Source: CALRGE01 sp964360635 (lineage in GTDB: Bacteria > Patescibacteriota > Gracilibacteria > UBA1369 > 2-02-FULL-48-14). Taken from it: a DNA stretch of 41,637 nt. The position numbers were made by a program, and so were the translations under genes. Positions 15,374 through 23,179 of the stretch are shown here, in pieces. The notes under the pieces were generated by a model. The model saw only the letters and a program-made list of their open reading frames with translations. It had not been told where the DNA came from and made no database searches. Each line of letters begins with the position of its first letter. The stretch's first letter is position 1. The stretch is taken from NCBI GenBank assembly GCA_964360635.1, contig CAYHXO010000016.1, positions 1-41,637 on the forward strand. The letters run 5' to 3'.

Positions 15374-16768
15374 ATGAAAACAATGCCTCAGGGAAAAATA
15401 TCAAGAATCATCGGTGTGGTAGTAGACGCATACTTCCCAGACCATATTCCAAACCAGTATTCAGCTCTAAGAGTTGAAGGTCCAAAGGGTCCTGTAATTT
15501 TAGAAGTTCAGGCTCACCTTGGTAACGGTTTGGTGCGAACGGTTTCAATGTCTACAACAGATGGACTTTCTGCAGGCCAGGAAGTTTGGGACACACAGAG
15601 TGAAATTTCAGTACCGGTTGGTAAAGCTACTCTTGGACGAGTATTCAATGTAACAGGAGATTTAATTGATGGTGGAGAAGCACTTCCAAAAGATACAGAA
15701 AGAAGATCTATTCATGCTGAGCCGCCAAGTTTTATTGATCAAAATCCAACAGTTGAAGTGTTCGAAACAGGAATTAAAGTTATCGATCTTTTGTGTCCTT
15801 TCATTAAGGGAGGTAAAGTTGCCCTTTTCGGAGGAGCCGGAGTAGGAAAAACAGTTATTATGCAGGAATTGATTCACAACGTGGCCCTAAGTCACGGAGG
15901 ATATTCAGTTTTTGCCGGAGTTGGAGAGCGTTCACGTGAAGGTAACGATTTGATTCACGAAATGAAAGATAGCGGAGTTATAGACAAACTTGCCATGGTC
16001 TTTGGACAGATGAATGAACCACCGGGAGCTCGTATGAGAATTGCATTAACAGGTTTATCTATTGCTGAAAAATTCCGTGATGACGGTTTGGACATCTTGA
16101 TGTTTATCGATAATATTTTCCGATTTACCCAGGCAGGTGCTGAGGTTTCAGCTCTTCTAGGACGTATGCCTTCCGCAGTAGGTTACCAGCCAACTCTTGC
16201 AACAGACATGGCTGCACTTCAAGAACGTATTGCTTCAACTCAAAAGGGTTCAATCACTTCAGTTCAGGCGGTTTATGTGCCTGCAGACGATCTTACAGAT
16301 CCAGCTCCAGCGACAACTTTCGCCCACTTAGATGCGACAATTACACTTTCTCGTAAACTTGCTTCAATGGGACTTTTCCCTGCGGTTGATCCACTCGATT
16401 CATCTTCAACAGCTTTGAAGGCTGATATCGTTGGTAAAGATCACTATGAAGCTGCAACTGCAGTTAGACAAATCTTGCAAAGATACAAAGAATTGCAGGA
16501 TGTTATCGCGATTCTTGGTATGGATGAGCTTTCAGAAGACGACAAGAGAACAGTTGGACGAGCTCGAAGAATCCAGAAATTCCTTACTCAAAACTTCTTC
16601 GTTGCCGAGCAATTTACAGGTCAGCCTGGTCAATATGTGAAGGTTGCTGACACAGTTCGTTCTTTCAAAGAAATTCTTGAAGGTAAACATGACGATCTTG
16701 ATGAGCAGAACTTCTACATGGCATCTACAATTGAGGATGTAATCGAACGTCAGAAGAAAGTAAAATAA
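15374..16768 (+). CDS. atpD: ATP synthase F1 subunit beta (catalytic)
   Basis: 464 residues, normal length. The P-loop GGAGVGKT is at 153-160 and GERSREG at 184-190 holds the catalytic Glu. Also present are FGQMNEPPGARMR, FIDNIFRFTQAG and the DELSEDD version of the DELSEED lever. It makes ATP at the alpha/beta interface. All catalytic residues are present, so the enzyme should be active. Confidence 0.98.
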   Translation: MKTMPQGKISRIIGVVVDAYFPDHIPNQYSALRVEGPKGPVILEVQAHLGNGLVRTVSMSTTDGLSAGQEVWDTQSEISVPVGKATLGRVFNVTGDLIDGGEALPKDTERRSIHAEPPSFIDQNPTVEVFETGIKVIDLLCPFIKGGKVALFGGAGVGKTVIMQELIHNVALSHGGYSVFAGVGERSREGNDLIHEMKDSGVIDKLAMVFGQMNEPPGARMRIALTGLSIAEKFRDDGLDILMFIDNIFRFTQAGAEVSALLGRMPSAVGYQPTLATDMAALQERIASTQKGSITSVQAVYVPADDLTDPAPATTFAHLDATITLSRKLASMGLFPAVDPLDSSSTALKADIVGKDHYEAATAVRQILQRYKELQDVIAILGMDELSEDDKRTVGRARRIQKFLTQNFFVAEQFTGQPGQYVKVADTVRSFKEILEGKHDDLDEQNFYMASTIEDVIERQKKVK

Positions 16769-16789
16769 CCAATGCCGCCTGCGGCGCTC

Positions 16790-17197
16790 ATGAAAACATT
16801 CAACTTAACAATTCGAAGCCCGGAGAAACAAATCTTCTCCGGTAAAGTGGAGTCACTCACTTTTGATGCGGAAGACGGCCGAATGCAAATTCTTGCCCAT
16901 CACGCCTCAATGACAGGTGTAATTCTCTTCTCAAAACTCATCGCGAAAGGCGAAAATCAGGACGAAGAATTCATCGCACGTCGCGGAATTTTCCTTTTCG
17001 ACAACGCAAAAAACGAAGCAAATTTACTTTGTTTATATTGTGAATTAAGCGCAGAAATCGACCACAAAACAGCCCTTGAATACCTCAAATTCATCTCTGA
17101 CAAACTCGCAAAACACGAAAGTCTAAGCGAATATCAAATCAAATACCTAGAAGGTGAGAAGTTCGCAGTGGAGAGACAGGTGAAGTTGACGAAATAG
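16790..17197 (+). CDS. atpC: ATP synthase F1 subunit epsilon
   Basis: 135 residues from the ATG at 16790, chosen because the family N-terminus begins at MKTFNLTIRSPEKQIFSG. The ATG at 16772 would add only PPAAL within a GC-rich hairpin (GCCGC-CT-GCGGC, 16774-16785). The beta-sandwich half (about 1-85) has DGRMQILAHHASM, the counterpart of GE.GVLPGHAPL. The C-terminal half is helical. It is the last gene of the operon, followed at once by two palindromes. Confidence 0.92.
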   Translation: MKTFNLTIRSPEKQIFSGKVESLTFDAEDGRMQILAHHASMTGVILFSKLIAKGENQDEEFIARRGIFLFDNAKNEANLLCLYCELSAEIDHKTALEYLKFISDKLAKHESLSEYQIKYLEGEKFAVERQVKLTK

Positions 17198-17211
17198 TGC
17201 ACCCGGGTGCA
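17198..17211. repeat. 14-nt palindrome abutting the atpC stop codon
   Basis: TGCACCCGGGTGCA begins right after the TAG of atpC and is perfectly self-complementary. It has no U-tract of its own. Together with the next palindrome it forms a pair of hairpins after a stop codon, like those after ssb and rpsR. Confidence 0.6.
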
Positions 17212-17226
17212 GCTTTACAGATTGAG

Positions 17227-17252
17227 AAGTGCAGTCGACTGCACTTTCTATT
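17227..17252. terminator. bidirectional terminator between the atp operon and the convergent gene
   Basis: AAGTGCAGTCGACTGCACTT (17227-17246) is a perfect 20-nt palindrome followed by TCTATTTTC on the plus strand. It lies exactly between the end of atpC and the end of the minus-strand gene at 17248, so it can stop transcripts from both sides. Confidence 0.7.
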
Positions 17253-17730
17253 TTCTAAAGAAATTCTCTTTAATATATCTTATGGCAATTGTTCCACGAT
17301 CTTTAGGGTTACTTAAATCTGCATCATTTGCCATAATCGCCCATGTACTTCCATACTCCTCAATGCCACCAATTCGGAGTCGTCCGTGTTTTCCACACCT
17401 CTCTAGATAGCTAACGGCTTCGCTTTTGTCTTGAGCAGTTAAACTACTGATCTCTTCTGCTATTCCTGATGAAGTATTTTTATTCATTACTTGTAAAACT
17501 TTCAAAGCTGCTGCTCTTGCTGCAGTTGCAATTTCATTAGGCGCTCCTTCAGGTATTTCTAGCACAACTCGATCTGTATACCTCTGAACTTTTTCACCTT
17601 TTTCATTTAGACAAGCAATACCACCACCAACAGGAATTAAGATTCTATTGAGGTCAGTAATTGCAGCATCGACAGCAGGGTTTGTGCCAGACCTATATGA
17701 TGTGTCATATCCAGGTAATGCTTCTTGCAT
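17248..17730 (-). CDS. protein of unknown function
   Basis: 160 residues with no recognised family, signal peptide or membrane segment. The middle is Ala-rich and helical (IATAARAAALKVLQVM), with the segment VVLEIPEGAPNE before it and a GRLRIGGIEEYGSTWAIM segment after. It might be a small cytoplasmic alpha/beta protein. It stands alone, with the atp terminator at its 3' end. Nothing in the context suggests a role. Confidence 0.6.
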   Translation of the reverse strand: MQEALPGYDTSYRSGTNPAVDAAITDLNRILIPVGGGIACLNEKGEKVQRYTDRVVLEIPEGAPNEIATAARAAALKVLQVMNKNTSSGIAEEISSLTAQDKSEAVSYLERCGKHGRLRIGGIEEYGSTWAIMANDADLSNPKDRGTIAIRYIKENFFRK

Positions 17731-17905
17731 ATAATTGTTTATTTAAGAAATAAGATCCATGCAATTAAACCACGAATAACATGTTTTGTCCAGTCCACCT
17801 CCAAATATTCAGGAATCCTTCAGGACTTTTTCAGCTTTCTCACATAATCTTAAGGTGTTTATTCACTAATTTGCAAAGCTCCAAAATTCGTTTTACACTA
17901 AGGTC
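17731..17905. other. intergenic region between two divergent genes
   Basis: 175 nt between the divergent starts of the unknown gene and the VapBC module. No promoter or operator repeat stands out, although the VapBC promoter should be here. Confidence 0.4.
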
Positions 17906-18064
17906 ATGAAAAAGATAAAAGATAGACCAACTCCGGCAGACGTGAAAAGGCTTATGAAAAAATATGCACCTTTCACACTGAAAAGGAATAAAAATGTAAA
18001 AGGAAGTGCATTGGAGCTTCTTCTCAAAGAAAGAGGTAGCTATGAAGATTATATTAACAGATAG
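17906..18064 (+). CDS. vapB: small antitoxin (VapB-like), overlaps vapC
   Basis: 52 residues: a basic N-terminal half (MKKIKDRPTPADVKRLMKKY) followed by NVKGSALELLLKERGSYEDY. This is the usual antitoxin plan of a DNA-binding start and a toxin-binding tail ending in ALE.LL.ER. It is very short and easily missed. Its 3' end overlaps the toxin start by 23 nt in another frame, which fits the tight coupling of type II toxin-antitoxin pairs. The exact antitoxin family is not recognised. The call depends mainly on position and size. Confidence 0.7.
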   Translation: MKKIKDRPTPADVKRLMKKYAPFTLKRNKNVKGSALELLLKERGSYEDYINR

Positions 18065-18539
18065 TTCGTTTCTAATTTCATCTGTATACGAGGGTGAGCC
18101 TTTTTATAGACAGTCTGTTTTTATTAATGAGGCAATTTCTAATCTTAAAAATGAAGCAAGAATTCTTATTCCCTCAATTGTTTTTTTCGAAACTATTTTT
18201 AAATTAAATCAGTTAAATTTTGATCAAGATGAAATTAAAAATATTCTTTGGAATGCACTTTTCCAGGATCAAATTTTCAATGTCACTTTATCTGAAACTA
18301 GCGCATTTCGACTTTTCAAAAAATATCCGCAAGAAAAATTGAAAGGTTTCAAGACTTCAGATTATCTAATTTTATCCACAGCACTTGCTTTTGATGCTCA
18401 TCTCATTACATATGACAAAAAACTCCGTCGAAACGCAGGCGCAATTTATGATAAAGTTTATTACTGTGACCCATACGATAAAGAATTTGGTCAAGATACG
18501 ACTAATCTCCTGCGAAAAATCAGCTTGCACGAGCGCTAA
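18042..18539 (+). CDS. vapC: PIN-domain toxin (VapC-like ribonuclease)
   Basis: 165 residues from the ATG at 18042. This start is preferred to one 12 codons upstream because it has a real Shine-Dalgarno sequence (GAGGT, 18033-18037), rare in this window, and a typical PIN start (MKIILTDSSFLIS). The four acidic residues of a PIN nuclease are visible: Asp7, Glu50 (FFETIFK), Asp107 (KTSDYLILSTALAF) and Asp125 (LITYDKKLRR). It would cleave RNA when freed from the antitoxin. Confidence 0.87.
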   Translation: MKIILTDSSFLISSVYEGEPFYRQSVFINEAISNLKNEARILIPSIVFFETIFKLNQLNFDQDEIKNILWNALFQDQIFNVTLSETSAFRLFKKYPQEKLKGFKTSDYLILSTALAFDAHLITYDKKLRRNAGAIYDKVYYCDPYDKEFGQDTTNLLRKISLHER

Positions 18540-18553
18540 ACTAATGTTAACCT
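18525..18553 (+). promoter_or_regulatory. candidate promoter of rpsF-ssb-rpsR
   Basis: TTGCAC (18525-18530) and TAACCT (18548-18553) are 17 nt apart, with TGT before the -10 as in an extended -10. It leaves a leader of about 54 nt before rpsF. Confidence 0.3.
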
Positions 18554-18595
18554 CACCGTACTTTATCTGTCTTTCTGGGTCATTCGTGCCTTGAA

Positions 18596-18605
18596 GGATT
18601 AATCC
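18596..18605. promoter_or_regulatory. palindrome before the rpsF start
   Basis: GGATTAATCC lies 8 nt before the ATG. The same half-sites occur as GGATT-AA-AATCC 4 nt before the PrsW gene. It could be an RNA stem or a protein site. In other bacteria S6-S18 binds a leader element here, but that motif is not clearly recognised. Confidence 0.3.
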
Positions 18606-18613
18606 AAACAGAT

Positions 18614-19108
18614 ATGAAATATGAATTAATGTTGATTCTTAGTCCGAAGTTGACGGACAAAGAGATCGAAAAGACCATGGGTGAAATCAAGGAAACTCTC
18701 AAGGAAAACTCCTGCGAGATTTTTGCTGAAGACACATGGGGTAAGCGAGATTTAGCTTACAAAATTTCAACTCACGCAACAGGTTACTACGTGGTTATTA
18801 ACTTCGAAGGTGAACCTGAAGGAATTCCTGCAGTCCACAAAGATTTCAGAATTCAGGCCGGTCTATTAAGATATCTTTTAATTAAGGTTGCAGACGGTTA
18901 CAAACTTGAGAAGTTCGATACAGTTGAAGATAGAACTCCAAGAAAACTTCAATCAAGACAGGCTGAAGAATTGAGCAAAAAAGTAACAACTCGAAAGCGA
19001 GCTGATGTTAAGGCAGTAAAACCTGCAGCAGTTGTGCCAGAACAAAAAGATGAGAAATTAGATGAAAAACTTTCGGCAATTGTAAATGATGCCGACATTG
19101 ATATTTAA
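18614..19108 (+). CDS. rpsF: 30S ribosomal protein S6 with C-terminal extension
   Basis: 164 residues. Residues 1-100 match S6 (YELMLILSPKLTD start, WGKRDLAYKI, GYYVVINFEG, and FRIQAGLLRYLLIK). S6 pairs with S18 on the 30S platform. After about residue 105 there is a charged, low-complexity tail (Lys/Glu/Ala/Val) that makes it longer than the usual 95-130 residues. It is first in the conserved rpsF-ssb-rpsR operon, with 18 nt to ssb. Confidence 0.95.
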   Translation: MKYELMLILSPKLTDKEIEKTMGEIKETLKENSCEIFAEDTWGKRDLAYKISTHATGYYVVINFEGEPEGIPAVHKDFRIQAGLLRYLLIKVADGYKLEKFDTVEDRTPRKLQSRQAEELSKKVTTRKRADVKAVKPAAVVPEQKDEKLDEKLSAIVNDADIDI

Positions 19109-19126
19109 TCCTAACACTAACCTGAT

Positions 19127-19594
19127 ATGAGAAGTGTAAACAAAGTTATCTTGGTCGGAAATCTGACCAGAGATCCTGAAATGAAAACCACAACAAGTGG
19201 TCAATCAATTACAACTTTCGGCTTGGCAACAAACCGTCAGTGGATGACAAGTGGTAGCGAAAGAAGAAGTTCTGCCGAATTCCACGAATGTGTGGCTTGG
19301 GCGAGACTAGCTGAAATCTGCAAACAATACCTTCGAAAAGGAATGCTTGTTTACGTTGAAGGCTACCTAAAAACTCGAAGCTGGGACATGGAAGACGGAA
19401 CAAAGAGATTCCGAACAGAAGTTGTTCTTCAAGATATGATTATGCTTGAAAAACGTGGTGATGATAAAGATATCGATTACGCTCCATCAGAACACGATGT
19501 TGCAGCTCCAATGATGGATGACAACGCGGCACCAGCTGCACCAATTTCCGGAGGTATCGCTTCAGCGGTTATCGACGATGACAATATGTTTTAA
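19127..19594 (+). CDS. ssb: single-stranded DNA-binding protein
   Basis: 155 residues. The OB fold covers about 1-110 (NKVILVGNLTRDPEM start, HECVAWARLAEIC, KGMLVYVEGYLKTRSW). An Ala/Pro-rich linker follows, then the acidic tip DDDNMF at the C-terminus, the counterpart of DDDIPF that recruits replication and repair partners. It protects single-stranded DNA. The stop codon is followed by a paired-hairpin element. Confidence 0.96.
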   Translation: MRSVNKVILVGNLTRDPEMKTTTSGQSITTFGLATNRQWMTSGSERRSSAEFHECVAWARLAEICKQYLRKGMLVYVEGYLKTRSWDMEDGTKRFRTEVVLQDMIMLEKRGDDKDIDYAPSEHDVAAPMMDDNAAPAAPISGGIASAVIDDDNMF

Positions 19595-19597
19595 TAG

Positions 19598-19633
19598 TCA
19601 CGCATAGCGTGAGCATTAGGGCCTCAAGCCCGC
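19598..19633 (+). repeat. post-stop paired-hairpin element, copy A (after ssb)
   Basis: Three bases after the ssb stop lies TCACGC-ATA-GCGTGA (19598-19612), then GCATTA, then GGGC-CTCAA-GCCC (19619-19631) and GCAC. Copy B after rpsR has the same order and linker but a different stem sequence that still pairs, which suggests selection for the structure. Confidence 0.6.
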
Positions 19634-19656
19634 ACTAACTATAATTTAAAATTCAC

Positions 19657-19875
19657 ATGACAAAAAAAGTTAAAGAACAGAAAACTCAAAGGCCGGAACT
19701 TCCGACTTTCATCGATTACAAAGATCTTAAGATTTTAAGAGCTTACCTATCGACTTTCGGAAGAATCGTTCCTCGTTACTACACAGGAATTTCCCTAAAA
19801 CAGCAAAAACAGCTTGCACATGCCATTAAATTAGCACGTGAAATGGCAATGTTGCCTTACACAAGTAAATACTAG
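19657..19875 (+). CDS. rpsR: 30S ribosomal protein S18
   Basis: 72 residues, the normal size. The S18 core is clear: FIDYKDLKILRAYLS, GRIVPRYYTGISLKQQ, KQLAHAIKLAREMAMLPY. It binds 16S rRNA next to S6. It is third in the operon, separated from ssb by 62 nt that contain element A. Confidence 0.96.
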   Translation: MTKKVKEQKTQRPELPTFIDYKDLKILRAYLSTFGRIVPRYYTGISLKQQKQLAHAIKLAREMAMLPYTSKY

Positions 19876-19912
19876 TCACCGAAGGTGAGCATTAGAGCCG
19901 AACGGCGCGCAC
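19876..19912 (+). repeat. post-stop paired-hairpin element, copy B (after rpsR)
   Basis: Directly after the TAG of rpsR comes TCACC-GAA-GGTGA (19876-19888), the linker GCATTAGA, then GCC-GAAC-GGC (19897-19906) and GCGCACTC. Compared with copy A the stems differ at several positions in a pairing-preserving way. Confidence 0.6.
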
Positions 19913-19927
19913 TCTAAAAAAACCATT

Positions 19928-19956
19928 AAGACCTCGCAATACGCGGGGTCTTTTTT
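19928..19956 (+). terminator. Rho-independent terminator of rpsF-ssb-rpsR
   Basis: AAGACCTCGC pairs with GCGGGGTCTT (one T-G wobble) around the loop AATAC, followed by a run of six T's (19951-19956). This is a textbook intrinsic terminator and the clearest one in the window. Confidence 0.88.
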
Positions 19957-19970
19957 AGCGGTCCACCACC

Positions 19971-19999
19971 TTGCTAAAAAGCCCAAAATTTGCTATACT
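19971..19999 (+). promoter_or_regulatory. promoter TTGCTA-N17-TATACT with extended -10
   Basis: TTGCTA (19971-19976), 17 nt, TATACT (19994-19999), with TGC before the -10. Transcription would start near 20006, 18 nt before the start codon of the first gene of the VirB6-like cluster. Confidence 0.6.
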
Positions 20000-20023
20000 G
20001 ATCAGATAAAAAACAAAAATCGT

Positions 20024-20575
20024 ATGGCTACGAATAAAAACAAAAATATCGATGGTGATAAGTTGGCTGTAGTAAGCCAAAACCAGCCCTCAGTTGATAA
20101 TCAATTCAATAAGGCACTAATTTCATGGCATACGCCGGAATTCATTAGATATCCAAGAACTTGGCTCTGGTTTTTCATTGCTGGAGTGATTGATTTGGCA
20201 CTTTTGGGCTACGCATATTATTCAAATTCCATCACGATGGGCCTTGTTTTTGCTGTACTCCCAATCGTAATTTTACTAGAACAAAGAAAACACCCAGAGA
20301 TGAAAGAGGTGATTATCTCACCTTATGGAATCAAATTCGGAGAACGTAAATTCCCTTACAGCGAAATCAAAAAATTCTGGATTCTGCATCACCCACCACA
20401 CGTGAATGAACTGCATATTTTAACAAACAACAGAATAAGCCCTGAAATTACAATCCACATGATGAATGTTGACCCCGTGCTTCTTAGAAACTTTTTGATC
20501 ACCCAAATCAGTGAACTCGAAGGTAAAAAAGAACCCTTTTTAGAAACTTTAGTTCGTGTCTTAAAACTCGCATAA
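20024..20575 (+). CDS. membrane protein with PH-like cytoplasmic domain
   Basis: 183 residues. A polar N-terminus (1-45) is followed by two membrane helices (about 48-66 and 72-88), then a domain (about 95-165) that reads like a bacterial PH-like fold: EVIISPYGIKFGERKFPYSEIKKFW, given here in pieces as VIISPYGIKF and FPYSEIKKFW. Its role is unknown. It is the first gene of the VirB6-like cluster, has its own promoter and follows the rpsR terminator. Similar small two-helix proteins often precede VirB6/VirB4-type genes in CPR genomes (from memory, not checked). Confidence 0.7.
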   Translation: MATNKNKNIDGDKLAVVSQNQPSVDNQFNKALISWHTPEFIRYPRTWLWFFIAGVIDLALLGYAYYSNSITMGLVFAVLPIVILLEQRKHPEMKEVIISPYGIKFGERKFPYSEIKKFWILHHPPHVNELHILTNNRISPEITIHMMNVDPVLLRNFLITQISELEGKKEPFLETLVRVLKLA

Positions 20576-20576
20576 A

Positions 20577-22028
20577 ATGGATGAAAATAAAAACCCACAA
20601 ACGGAGATATTGAAAACAAAAATCGAAGATCGAAAGATTGAGACTTTGGATGAGATTACTGCAAGATTAAGTGATGTTTCTTTAGAGATCACCGCTAAAG
20701 AAAGAGGAGAGGCAATGGTGAATGAAATTAAAAAGATCGCAAATGAAAAAGTTGTTTCAGAAAGTAGTAAAATTCTTGAAAGACAAAATGATGAGATTGG
20801 TGAGACTGAAATGCATCATCTGGATGAAATTCACAAGGAAGAAATGGAAAAACTTTTATCACGATTATCTTTAACAATTGAACTTGGTCAAAATGATTTC
20901 GGCAAGCTAGATCATGCATTAGGACTTTTCCGCGCTACAGTAGAGGAACAAGCAGGAAAAGTTAATGTGGATTACTTAAATATTTTGCAGAAGTTAAGGA
21001 CAGATAAACATGAAGATTTAACTGATGATGATTGGAGTCATTTAACAGGTTTAATGAGAAAACTTGCGACATTAGGAAAAGTTGATGTGAAGGAAGCTGT
21101 AGCAGAAACTAATAAATATACCGGTTTTATTATTCTTTCAGATCTCGAGCCTGCACAAAGAGTTAAGCTTCTTGAAGAAATGAAAGATGATGATGCGTAT
21201 ATTCCTCTTTTGATGAAGCTCGTTGCGGCTAATTATTTAACAATCGCGCAGGGAACTGCATTGTTGGAAATAGCAGGAAATAAAAAAGATATTGAAGCAG
21301 CCCGTGCAGATATGGATAGCCATGGTATGAGAATGTATCAACAGGACGTGATGAAAATTCAATTAAAGGCAAATGATATCTATCAGACAAATTTTCATCA
21401 AAATTACGCCGGTAAATATTTAAATCCACAAACTTATTTAGTCGTAAAAGCCGGCCAAACTTTAGGAATCATGACAATGGCTGCAAACTTTTTTGCAAAT
21501 GTGAACTTTACAAATCTTTGGAAGGATCCTGGGGAATTCGCAAAACAAGTTGGAAGTCTAGCAACAAATCCTGCCTTTCTACTTGGTTTGGGAGCAACAG
21601 GACTAACATTTGAATATGTTTCAGGTGGTATTGGAAAAGGATGGATCTCTCAAGCCTTCGCAAAAATTACAAGCGATAAATCTTTATCTCCGGAAGATGC
21701 AATTGAGATAAAAAGAAAACAAATGGGAACAATTTTTGGCAATTACCCTGATGTTACAGAATTTTATTACAAACACTGTGAGAAAATTAATGAACTGCAC
21801 TCTCAACACAAAGCTATTACATTAAAATCCATTGGTGTTGATCCAAGTGAAATTAAAGGAATAAATAAGCAGGAATTAGAAGATAATTTGCCTCAATTTG
21901 TTGCAATTTTAAGGAATGAAGAAGTATTTGATCTTTCCGGTGCATCAATTGGCTCAGCTGTAGATTTACAGCGAGATTTTATTGATAAATCAAGAAGAGA
22001 ACAAGGTCTTGAAGTATTTAAAAGATAA
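20577..22028 (+). CDS. large protein of unknown function in the VirB6-like cluster
   Basis: 483 residues with no recognised family. The first 100 residues are strongly charged and probably coiled coil. The middle (about 100-270) is helical. Residues 290-370 hold two hydrophobic stretches (QTLGIMTMAANFFANV and PAFLLGLGATGLTFEYVSGG) that could be membrane or amphipathic helices. There is no signal peptide. It starts 1 nt after the previous stop and ends 2 nt before the next start, so it belongs to the same operon. A structural or scaffold part of the membrane complex is a guess. Confidence 0.6.
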   Translation: MDENKNPQTEILKTKIEDRKIETLDEITARLSDVSLEITAKERGEAMVNEIKKIANEKVVSESSKILERQNDEIGETEMHHLDEIHKEEMEKLLSRLSLTIELGQNDFGKLDHALGLFRATVEEQAGKVNVDYLNILQKLRTDKHEDLTDDDWSHLTGLMRKLATLGKVDVKEAVAETNKYTGFIILSDLEPAQRVKLLEEMKDDDAYIPLLMKLVAANYLTIAQGTALLEIAGNKKDIEAARADMDSHGMRMYQQDVMKIQLKANDIYQTNFHQNYAGKYLNPQTYLVVKAGQTLGIMTMAANFFANVNFTNLWKDPGEFAKQVGSLATNPAFLLGLGATGLTFEYVSGGIGKGWISQAFAKITSDKSLSPEDAIEIKRKQMGTIFGNYPDVTEFYYKHCEKINELHSQHKAITLKSIGVDPSEIKGINKQELEDNLPQFVAILRNEEVFDLSGASIGSAVDLQRDFIDKSRREQGLEVFKR

Positions 22029-22030
22029 AT

Positions 22031-23179
22031 ATGTTACTAGAAAGCCAAAATCAATTCATAGAAGATTATTTCAAACCGCTTAGTCGCGGTGAAGGGAGAG
22101 AATTGCCTGCCGGCTATAAAGAAATGTATGCCAAATGGCAAACTGCTTATCCAGGTCTCACACATCTTTCGCCCAATGAAGAAGGAGTTGCTCTTACCGA
22201 TTTTATAGATACAGAAGTAAAAAAAATCGAAACAAGTCTCATTCCAGGAGATACCCTTGTCGATCAAAAAAATAAAAAATTAATTGCTCGTGGACAGGTT
22301 GTTCTTGCGAGTGAAGACGGTGGAAAAACTTTTAATAAATTAGTAAAACCAGAAGATCTTACAACAACAAAAGGTGAAAATCTTCTATTCCTATCGCCAA
22401 CTCTAAGAAGTACCACAACAGATGTGCATGAGCTTATGAACGAGCAGGTTCTACTGCACTCCGCAAACAATCTAACATCTCAAAATTACCTCGTTCTAAA
22501 AGGATTTATTCAAAATAATACGATTCATCTTGAGGTTAAAACTCCAAGATTAGTTGATTATAATGTGCTGATTGATACAACACAAAAATTCGACAAACCG
22601 ATGAATTACGTTTTTGTGAATAAAGAAGGTGCTGCGAAAAATATTCCCGAAACACAATTGGCTGAAAGATACGGTCAGCCTGAAATTGATCCAACTTTGA
22701 GGCCACTTTCTAGAGATCAAATAATTGCGATGGAAATTTCTGACAGAAATTCTAAAGATAAACTGAATACACTTGGAGCGGTTCTATCCGTCGTGCCATC
22801 TTGGGCAAACAAGCAGGATGAACGTCATGAAAATGCACTTCAACAGCGTGGTCAAGTGCATGAAAGTCTTAGCTCAAGCCCACAAAATCAACATGCAACA
22901 AATGTAAGGCAGGAAAAGCAAAGATTTCAAGACTCGAAAATTGGTGAAAAGAATATGCCAAATCAAGTCTCTACAAATCAAAAACAAGAAACTCAAACAA
23001 ATACTCAAGAAAAATATACACCAAATATTCCCGTATCTAATAAAAACCAAAAAAAATCCAGCATTCATCCATCAACAAAAAGAGGTGCTGCTGTTGGCTT
23101 GGGCCTTGGCGCCTTAGCAGGAGGCACAGTATTTGCTGCCGGAAGTTCTGCAAGCATTTTCACAAGCATATTTACATGA
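22031..23179 (+). CDS. tail-anchored protein with Gln/Asn-rich linker
   Basis: 382 residues. A globular first part (1-245) is followed by a Gln/Asn/Ser-rich linker (about 270-350). A C-terminal glycine-rich hydrophobic segment (GAAVGLGLGALAGGTVFAAG, 358-377 approx.) could anchor it in the membrane. No family is recognised. It overlaps the VirB6-like gene by 4 nt (ATGA), suggesting coupled translation and a partnership with that protein. Confidence 0.6.
   Translation: MLLESQNQFIEDYFKPLSRGEGRELPAGYKEMYAKWQTAYPGLTHLSPNEEGVALTDFIDTEVKKIETSLIPGDTLVDQKNKKLIARGQVVLASEDGGKTFNKLVKPEDLTTTKGENLLFLSPTLRSTTTDVHELMNEQVLLHSANNLTSQNYLVLKGFIQNNTIHLEVKTPRLVDYNVLIDTTQKFDKPMNYVFVNKEGAAKNIPETQLAERYGQPEIDPTLRPLSRDQIIAMEISDRNSKDKLNTLGAVLSVVPSWANKQDERHENALQQRGQVHESLSSSPQNQHATNVRQEKQRFQDSKIGEKNMPNQVSTNQKQETQTNTQEKYTPNIPVSNKNQKKSSIHPSTKRGAAVGLGLGALAGGTVFAAGSSASIFTSIFT

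Noticed and set aside
17207..17410. 67-residue plus-strand frame after atpC
   Set aside because: It runs through the palindromic terminator and lies antisense to the unknown gene at 17248-17730. It has no recognisable features.
17731..17905. operator repeat upstream of VapBC
   Set aside because: The partial symmetry around CTTAAGGTGT and ACACTAAG has a mismatch and a gap, too weak to call.
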